Under the pieces are notes generated by a model, which worked only from the letters and a program-made list of their open reading frames with translations, had not been told where the DNA came from and searched no databases. Positions 57,216-64,000 of a DNA stretch of 64,000 nucleotides are shown one piece after another (the stretch's first letter is position 1; every line of letters starts with the position of its first letter). This stretch comes from Rhodotorula mucilaginosa (taxonomy: Eukaryota > Basidiomycota > Microbotryomycetes > Sporidiobolales > Sporidiobolaceae), in NCBI GenBank assembly GCA_034406715.1, contig CP137869.1, positions 1-64,000 of the forward strand, written 5' to 3'. The position numbers and the translations under genes were made by a program.

Positions 57216-57604
57216 CTTTGGGCGGTGGCTCAGCGCCGTCAGAGGCGGAAAGAGTGTATCGACGTGAGAAAGAGAGACGAAGGAGCGTTTCCGCGATTGC
57301 GCGATCTCCCCGCTGCGCGCCGTCTCTGCGGACAGGCCGCCGCTCGAGCCTCTTGAAGCCGAGCTTGACAGGCGCCGCGCTTCTTTTCTTTTCTCGCGAG
57401 CCCTCGAGCTCGGTGCACAGGTGTACACTCATATTGTGGTGACCCGAGAGCTGTGCAGCAGCGGCGAAACCTGCTTTCGGGACTGTAAGTGCCTCTCTGC
57501 ACTTCTGGTTCAGCAGCCTCGATAGTGTGAGAGAAGTCGTGACGACGAGGCGAGGAAGAAGACAGAGCGTGACGAAACGCCTGAAATGCAATTGGCGTAT
57601 AGGC

Positions 57605-60440
57605 CTACGGCGGCGCCCCGGCTGCGCCCATCCGTGCGAGTTTGCGATCGCGACCCCTCTTTGCGCGGTCATGTTCCCTCCTGCCTCCATCGCTCCGCTT
57701 CGGTCCCGATGATACCGTCCCTGGTTTCTGCCCCTGTCCTCCTTGTCCTCCTCCGCCAGCTTTGATACCTCCTCCCTTGCCGCCGCCGCCGCCATCGGGT
57801 CCCGGCGCTTTCGGTTTTGCGGTACCGTCTTGCGTGGTTCGTGGTGTCCGGGAGGACGACGTCGATGAACCGCCCCCCTCGCCGGTAGGAGCGGTGGGCC
57901 GGTTGGACCGCGCACCGAGGTCGACGTGCTTGTCCTGCATCTTTTGCAACTTTTTCGGCTGTCGAGTACAAAAGTTGCGGTCGAGAATCTCAGTCAGCAA
58001 TGGAACGCAGCGGACCAAAGTCAAGACGAGGCCAGATTCGGTGCCTCGTGTATCGGGGGATCGGAGGGCAAAGACCGGAGCCCGGGAAGGCAAGGCCGAA
58101 AAAGGTGCAAAGGAAAGAGAAAAAAAGAGAGAAATATCAGAGAGACTCACATCCCTCTCGAGCATGACCTTCCACCCCTCGATCTGTTCGTCGCCCAACC
58201 CCGTCCGTTCCTTCAACTCCTTCCTCGCCTTGCCCCTCCTCGTCGCCGCATCGCGCGCAAACACAGCCGGGTGGCGGAGGTAGGTCGATTCGAGGACGAG
58301 GACCGCCGCGGGGTCGTAGCCTGCCGTGAAGGAAGAGGAGGACGCGCGAGGGGCGGTGGCCTGGAGATAATGTTAAGTATAGGACAAGCAGAGCGGGTGC
58401 CTGAGGGGTCAGTGACGGAAAGCGGAGGCGCAAAGGAGAGAGAGAGGGCGGGGCGCGGGGAGCAAATATCGCCGAGTTGACGAGACAAGGAGCGAGAGAG
58501 CACGCAGAAAGAGAAGGGAAAGAGAACGTCACTCACCCTCGACTGAGCAAGCGGCCGATCCCTCGAGCCACTGCCACTGCCACCGCCTTCCCCATCGCCA
58601 ACCTCAGCCTCTTGCTCATTCTCATCCGGTTCCTCGTCCGCACCTCCGATCCGAATCCTCGGCGTCGCCGTCCCGTCGTCCCCGTCCTCCTCTTCTTCCA
58701 AGAATCCATAAGTCTTCCTTCTCCGTGCCACACCACCCCCTTCACCCGATTCCAGATGGTCCTGGTCATCCTCCTCCTCATCGTCGGACGACTCGCGTTC
58801 CGCCAACGCCAGGATACTCTGTTTCAACCGCTCGTCGAGTTCGACGACGCGATGCCGAATACGAGCAGCTGGCGCCGAGTCTGACGAGCCTCGGGCAGAA
58901 GGGAGGAGGATCTTGCCCCCCTGGAAGTACTTGTCGTCGTCGTAGACGTTGCGTCGTTCGACAGTCGCGACCGGTGCCTCCACGGAAGGTGGAGCAGCTG
59001 GAACCACCGCCGCCGCTTCTGTTTCTGCTTCCGCTGAACTCGCGCCGCCGCCACCGCCGTCGTCGAGACCGAATCGGATCCGGGTCAACTCGTCCGGGAA
59101 CGACGACGAGCCGTCGCTCAACAACGCTTCGACGACGTGCTCCTGCGCGCGCTCGATATTCAGATCCTGACCCGTGGAACCGGAGGAGGAGGAGGAGGAG
59201 AAGCGTGGGTGAAGCAAGCAGGCGCGGAGGAAGGCGGGGGATTCGGAAGGGAAGAGGTCGAGGATCGCAGTGACGGCCTGAAATATTTGGGGTGGTGGCG
59301 AGGGGCGAGAGAGAGAGAGAGGGGGGGGGGGGGGGGGGGGGGCGGAAGGGAATAGCGAGATTGGTCAGTGATCGAAGCTAAGAGAGCGGGGTTTTTCTCT
59401 CCTCCGGCGGAGAAGGATCGCAAAGAGAGTAGTTCTTTCTCCTCTCTCACCTTTGTCAATTCGGCCTCTCGCTCGGCGGTGAGAGGAGGAGGAGCTGCTG
59501 CTGCCGCTTTGCCCCGATCTTTTGCCACCGAGTCGTCCCGCCAGCTTGAAGAATCCGGTCCTCCTCCTCCTCCTGCTTCCTCCTTGTTGTGCGTCCGCTG
59601 TTTCTCCTCCTCCTCCGTCCGCCGCAACCTCGCAACCCAATCCAACTCGTCCCCACCTTGCGGGTGCGGGTGAGCCGCCGATCGCCTGAAGCGGGCAATG
59701 AGGTCCTTGGTCGATCGAGCGACGGGCCCGACTGCGCCGAGGACGAGTTGGGACAACTCTTCCGCGAGGGAGGGGTACAAACTCGCGAGGTCTTGGGCCA
59801 GGTCGTCGAGAAGAGTGTCTTTGTGTCGGAGGAGGAGGAGGGACTCGAGGACGGGTTGCAGGACTTGGACGCCGAGATGGGTGGCGCAAGAGTGGACGAG
59901 GTCGTGCACTGTTTCGAGCAGGGCGAGTCGGAGGCGGTCGTTGCCATTGCGGGGTGGGTAATGTTGGGTGACGGTTTTGACGACGTCCTGGATCCCTTGT
60001 GGGGTCAAGACGGTCCCAGCGGTGGGAGAGACGGCTCGGACGAGCGAGCACACGATCGCGGCCCCCGACTCTGATCCCGACCCGGACTCGAGCGCGACTC
60101 GGAGTGCCTCGGGCAGGGTCGCCGCGAGTTGTTGCGCGAGTTTCGGAGTCGCGGCGATGGCGTCTGCTATGACGGCGGCGACGCGAGCATGGTTGGTGGG
60201 GAGGGACGCGTGGACGTACAAGGCCAAGAGGGGCAAAGGGAGAGCGTTCCTCGATTGGGCCAGGCGGGCAATGACGGCATGGAGCAAGTGGCGGCTCGCT
60301 GGGTGCGCAGGGTGAGCGAGGAGAGCGGCGAGGGTGGTGTAGACGGGCGAGGAGGGCAAGGAGACGAGGGTGGCGAGCGAGGACGAGGGCGCTTGGAGGA
60401 GGCCGACCAGCAGCAGCTGCTGCGCCGTCAAATCGTCCAT
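57605..60440 (-). CDS. CUE3: CUE-domain ribosome-quality-control factor, Cue3/ASCC2-like
   Basis: Yeast Cue3/Rqt3 and human ASCC2 belong to the RQT/ASCC complex, which binds ubiquitin on stalled ribosomes and helps split them. The N-terminal helical domain begins MDDLTAQQLLLVGLLQAPSS. After a low-complexity stretch and an intron with a poly-C tract, the CUE domain reads AVTAILDLFPSESPAFLRAC, then a Ser run, with EHVVEALLSDG at its end. Later come VERRNVYDDDKYFQGGKILL, a very acidic region, YDPAAVLVLESTYLRHP, ATRRGKARKELKERTGLGDE and a Gly/Lys/Arg-rich tail ending MGAAGAPP at 57605. These follow the ASCC2/Cue3 order. The N-terminus may be longer: the frame is open upstream through DYCLREHYPGG to an acceptor near 60515. 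Confidence 0.75.
59307..59342 (-). repeat. (TC)n plus poly-C22 tract inside a CUE3 intron
   Basis: On the plus strand a GA dinucleotide run is followed by 22 consecutive G (59321-59342). On the coding strand this is C22 then (TC)n, ending about 35 bases before the acceptor AATATTTCAG of the CUE-domain exon. It serves as an extreme polypyrimidine tract and could form a G-quadruplex or i-motif. Its length is likely variable and hard to sequence accurately. Confidence 0.85.
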
Positions 60441-60816
60441 GCCTCCAGGGTAGTGCTCTCTCAAGCAGTAGTCCGAGAGGTGAGAACGGTGAGAGACGCG
60501 CGAAGACAGGATGCACTGCGGCAGCGAAGGAACCGGCCAACGTGCTGATTCGGACGCGGATGATTCTGTAGTTACATTCGGTAGATGGTAGACACATCTG
60601 AAAGGACGCTACAGACAGTTCGTTCCCTGAGAGAGCGATAAAGTAGGCCCGATAACCGGCTGATGACGGTGCTGCGGATCGCGACTACTCTCGCTCTTGC
60701 TCTCACCGACCACTTGACTGCTCTGCCTAGACTGCCAAGCTACAGGTACGCTGGGCCTCTTACATGCACCAAGCCCATGCAGCTCACGCTCATCTCCCCT
60801 CGCCCGCCCGCAGTGG
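60441..60816. promoter_or_regulatory. Divergent region between CUE3 and the PIN-like gene
   Basis: About 376 bases. It contains a possible leader exon of the transporter (around 60663-60751), because a CCCGCCCGCAG acceptor lies just before its ATG, and perhaps the true first exon of CUE3. No core-promoter motif stands out. Confidence 0.4.
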
Positions 60817-63775
60817 ATGGGCGTCTTCCTCCCGACTCTCCCGACTCTCGGCACCTCGACTCCTCCTCAACATGACACGCTCTGGACGGCGACCAGCGCT
60901 CCCAAAGGTCCAGAGCAGGCCAACCCGCTCCCGACCCTCATCGGAGTCGTCGTACAGAGTATCGTCGAAGTCGCAATCCTCTGCGCCGTCGGCTGGTACC
61001 TCGCCAAACGAGGAATCGTAGACGCAAAGGCCAAAAAGGTGAGAGCCAGTCCAAGTGGCGAGTGTTTTACTTTTCAGCAGGAGGAACACCCAGGCTGACC
61101 ATTTCCAAGCACCCGCAGACCCTCAACAAGAGTGAGCCCCTGCCTCCGGCCGCCACACACCGGGAAATGAAAACTAAACACTCACCCTCGCCCCCCGCAG
61201 TCAACACGTCGCTCTTCACCCCGTGCCTCTTGTTCAACAAGGTCGCCTTCTCCCTCACCCCCGACAAGCTCGCAGAACTGTACATCATCCCCATCGGCTT
61301 TGTCCTCGTCAGCTGCTTTAGCGCCGCCGTCGCCTACTCGCTCGGCAAGGTCACCGGGTTGAAAAAGGGACAAAGAAACTTTGCCAGTTGAGTCGAGTCC
61401 GCGATGGGGGCTATCTTCGGCGACACGAATAGCCAAAACGAGTGACTGACCCCCGTTGCCAAACCCTCCCCCCCAGTCGCCTGCGCCACCTTCCAGAACT
61501 CCAACTCGCTCCCGATCGCCTTGTTGCAGTCCCTGATCGGTGAAAAGTTGCCTCTCGCGTGGGGTCCGCACGACACCAAAGACGGCATGCTCGGCCGCGG
61601 GTTGAGCTACCTCGGTAGGTCACGGTCTCTTCTCTTCCGGTCGCACGCAGAAAAAGGAGCGAGAGAGCGTGGTTACTGACCTGTTGTCACCCCTGTTGAT
61701 CCTTCCTTACCTGTCGACCTCGCCGCCTCGCAACCTCTTTTTGAACCTGCGCACGGTTCTCCCCCCCTTTCGCGCGCACAGTCTTGTTCTCCTCGCTCGG
61801 GATCATCGTCCGTTGGTCGATCGGAGTTCGACTCCTCTCGTCCGCCGAAGCCGTCACCGAAGACGGTGCCGTCCCGGGAGGCGGCGACCTCGAAGGAGGA
61901 CCGGCGGCGTCCTCCTCCTCTTCGCGAGGGCAAATCTCGAACGGGAACGAGAACGCGAACGCGAACGCGAACGACAATGCGAGCGAGACGACGCTGCGGC
62001 CTTTGGGGACTACTACTACTACTGGTGCGCGGGAGGACGACCAAGATGAACGGGAACAGGACGGGTTTTTGGTCCACTCCAACGGCGACAGCAACGGCAA
62101 CGGCAATGGCAACTCGAAAAAGGGCAAGCGAGCCTCGATCCTCAAGAAGTCGTCGCCGCAGAACGGGACCCAGTCGCGCGACGGGCAAGTCTTGATCCTT
62201 GGGGAAGACGACGTCGGTAACCACGACGAAGACGAGGACGAGGCGACCAAATCGAACGGACAGGTCAAGACCTACGCGCAAGCTGCTGCGGTCGATCCCG
62301 AAGCGGATTCGAACGACCCGAAGAAGAAGAACAAGAACAAGAAGCGCCGCGTGTTTCAGAGTTTCCCGAACACGCCGATCCCGAGCGTGTACTCTTCCAG
62401 CAGCCTCGGCGACCGCACCACCGACGCCGATGACCACGACGACGAGGACGATGACGACGACGAAAGCAGTAGCAGTCTCGACTCCGACGCCGAAGAATGG
62501 GGCTACCGTCGCGGTTTCGGTCGTCGTTCAGCTGGATATTTCTCCGGCCCGCGCGCAACTCGGTTCAAGAAGTTCCTCACCCGAGCCTGGAAAAAAGTCA
62601 AGAGGATCGGGAGGATGGTGGGCGAGTTTATGACGGTGCCGCTGTGGGCGGCGGTGCTCAGTCTCGCGGTCGCGTGCATCCCGCCGGTGCAGCACACGCT
62701 CAACAAGGCTGAACCGCTCAAGGCGTGCGTTCTTTTTTTCGCGTCCCTCCTTTTCCCCTCGCCTTTGATCCTACTCTGTGTTTGGCCTCCACCGAGCCAA
62801 GAAACCCCACACTGACATCGTTCTACCCCTGCGTGCGGGCGTGCAGCGCGATCCGCTCGGCCGGTTCTTGCTCCGTCCCCATCACGCTCGTCACCCTCGG
62901 CGCCTACTTCTACGCGCCTTCAGCCGCCGCCGCCGCCGACACGTCCCCCCTCCGCCGTGAAGACCAAGAGTTGCCGCCGCGCGGGTGGAAGCGGTACGCC
63001 CGCAAGGTCGCGCGCGCGGTCAAGACCCCGTTTGTCGCGACGGCGACGAGTCTCAACAGCGTCACGGGCGCCGACACCGACCCGAACCCGATCGACGAGA
63101 GTCGTGAAGTGGCGACTTCGACCGCGGAACAGAAACGGCGCGCGACGAGGAACGAAAACTTGACCATCTTTGTCGCCGTCATCTCGCGCATGGTCGTCGT
63201 CCCGCTCGTCTTGATCCCCCTGTTTGCCTACTATGCCAAGGTCACGTTCAACGTCGCGGACGACCCGATCTTTGTCGTCGTCGCGTGCTTGCTCATCGGG
63301 TGCGTTTCGCTTGCGTCTTTTCATCGTCATTGACATGGACTCGGTACTTTGAAATCCATGTGCTGACTTGACGACACTTTTTCTGGTACGCACAGCTCGC
63401 CGACCGCCATCACGCTCGCCCAGATTACTTCCTCTGCCGCCGGTCCGACGTTCGAACGCCTGATCTCGCGCACGCTCTTCGTCAGCTACGCCTTCCTCAC
63501 GTGCGTTCTCCCACCTCACGCTTCTCTCTCTGCAACTTGCACTCGCTTGCCGCTTGCGACTGATGCCCTGTGACCGTCGCGATACGCACAGCGCTCCGAG
63601 CACGATCTTGCTCGTACTCGCCGCCCTCTGGATCGATGGCTTGCAGCACCCGCATCGGAACGGACCTGGACAAGGACACGAGCACTCTTTGCTCGTGTTC
63701 GGGCCGGGCGCGGTCGCGGCCGGGGCCATGAACGCCACGCTCGGTGGCAGTGGCAGCTACGGCGGCGGTTGGTGA
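60817..63775 (+). CDS. PIN-like / auxin-efflux-carrier family membrane transporter
   Basis: Fungal members of the auxin-efflux-carrier family are predicted membrane transporters, often in the ER or vacuole, with unknown substrates. The N-terminal bundle reads LIGVVVQSIVEVAILCAVGW followed by YLAKRGIVDAKAKKTLNKIN, then TSLFTPCLLFNKVAFSLTPD. After it come CATFQNSNSLPIALLQSLIG (the conserved N-x-N-S-LP motif), LVLFSSLGIIVRWSIG, a long acidic Asn/Asp/Ser loop (about 61850-62520), and the C-terminal bundle: VPLWAAVLSLAVACIPPVQH, GSCSVPITLVTLGAYFYAP, VISRMVVVPLVLIPLFAYYA, FVVVACLLIGSPTAITLAQI and FVSYAFLTAPSTILLVLAAL. Exon 1 is 60817-61038, then a 13-nt micro-exon 61119-61131, then 61201 onward. 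The long central loop is typical of fungal PIN-likes. Confidence 0.9.
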
Positions 63776-64000
63776 TTCGATCACGCCCTCGAATAGCCTC
63801 AAGATTCACGGAGACCAAGCTTTTTGCTTTTCCCCGCCACCCGACTCCTCTTTTTCTCCCTCTCTCGCTTGTATCACTAATCCACACCCACATCCGTGTC
63901 AACTCTCGATCATTTACAATACTCGTACATACAATCTTTTTGCCCTTCCCTGCCGCAGATGCAATTGTCTATCATAGTATGCTCTTCCTCCGTCTCAGCA
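63776..64000. other. 3' flank of the PIN-like gene
   Basis: Pyrimidine-rich, relatively AT-rich sequence (TTTTTGCTTTTCC; CATTTACAATACTCGTACAT) consistent with a 3' untranslated region. No further gene is visible before the window ends. Confidence 0.5.

Noticed and set aside
56998-57915. 305-codon minus frame overlapping the CUE3 tail and the hypothetical gene
   Set aside because: It is a shadow of the Gly/Lys-rich CUE3 last exon in another frame and continues through intergenic sequence with Arg/Pro-rich, non-protein-like residues.

Overview
This looks like the left end of a chromosome from a GC-rich, intron-rich basidiomycete yeast. It opens with about eleven copies of CCCTAA (TTAGGG read outward), and the genes are clearly eukaryotic with many short introns. 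The introns have GTRNGT-like donors, CTRAC/CTNAC-type branch points and YAG acceptors. Gene content and the split gene structure fit Pucciniomycotina red yeasts (Rhodotorula / Rhodosporidium / Sporobolomyces relatives). That placement is an inference from general features, not from a marker gene.

Layout. Positions 1-1956 are telomere plus a short subtelomere with degenerate ~168-bp tandem repeats, a 21-bp minisatellite and a 40-bp direct repeat; no convincing gene was seen there. The first gene is an Ecl1-type zinc-binding lifespan/starvation factor (minus, 1957-3569). Core genes then follow at high density. From 5 to 16 kb: mitochondrial FMT1 (minus), SEC24 (plus), a coiled-coil protein of unknown function (plus) and a 12-TM sugar transporter built partly from micro-exons (minus). 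From 16 to 31 kb: TUP1 (minus), RCE1 (plus), a 150-residue protein with a duplicated motif (minus), HAP2/NF-YA (minus), RPB11 (minus), RPL28/uL15 (plus) and SEC62 (minus). From 31 to 43 kb: condensin subunit 1 (plus), allantoinase DAL1 (minus), dipeptidyl peptidase III (minus) and an aldo/keto reductase (minus). From 43 to 54 kb: UDP-glucose:glycoprotein glucosyltransferase ending in KDEL (minus), a rhodanese/CX5R protein (minus), a Get5-like ubiquitin-like protein (minus), a zeta-crystallin-type oxidoreductase (plus) and a ZNF706-like mini zinc finger (minus). From 55 to 64 kb: an acetoacetate-decarboxylase-like protein (plus), a doubtful hypothetical gene (minus), a CUE-domain Cue3/ASCC2-like ribosome-quality-control factor (minus) and a PIN-like auxin-efflux-carrier family transporter (plus).

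The genes do not form a biosynthetic cluster. Several share a secretory-pathway theme by chance of position: SEC24 (COPII coat), SEC62 (post-translational translocation), UGGT (ER folding checkpoint), RCE1 (CAAX processing) and Get5-like (tail-anchored insertion). TUP1 and HAP2 are transcription regulators. Five divergent pairs share intergenic regions of about 135-380 bp (FMT1/SEC24, TUP1/RCE1, SEC62/CND1, GET5-like/oxidoreductase, CUE3/PIN-like). I saw no CRISPR array, rRNA, confident tRNA, LTR element, DNA transposon or viral fossil.

I found no wholly new biological system. The observations most worth checking are the run of 12-, 11- and 26-nt micro-exons in the sugar transporter, the exon duplication in the 150-residue protein, an Asp-to-Asn change in the aldo/keto reductase catalytic tetrad, alternative mitochondrial/cytosolic starts of DPP III, a 92-codon uORF ending 17 nt before the Ecl1 start, and a 22-nt poly-C tract inside the CUE3 intron.
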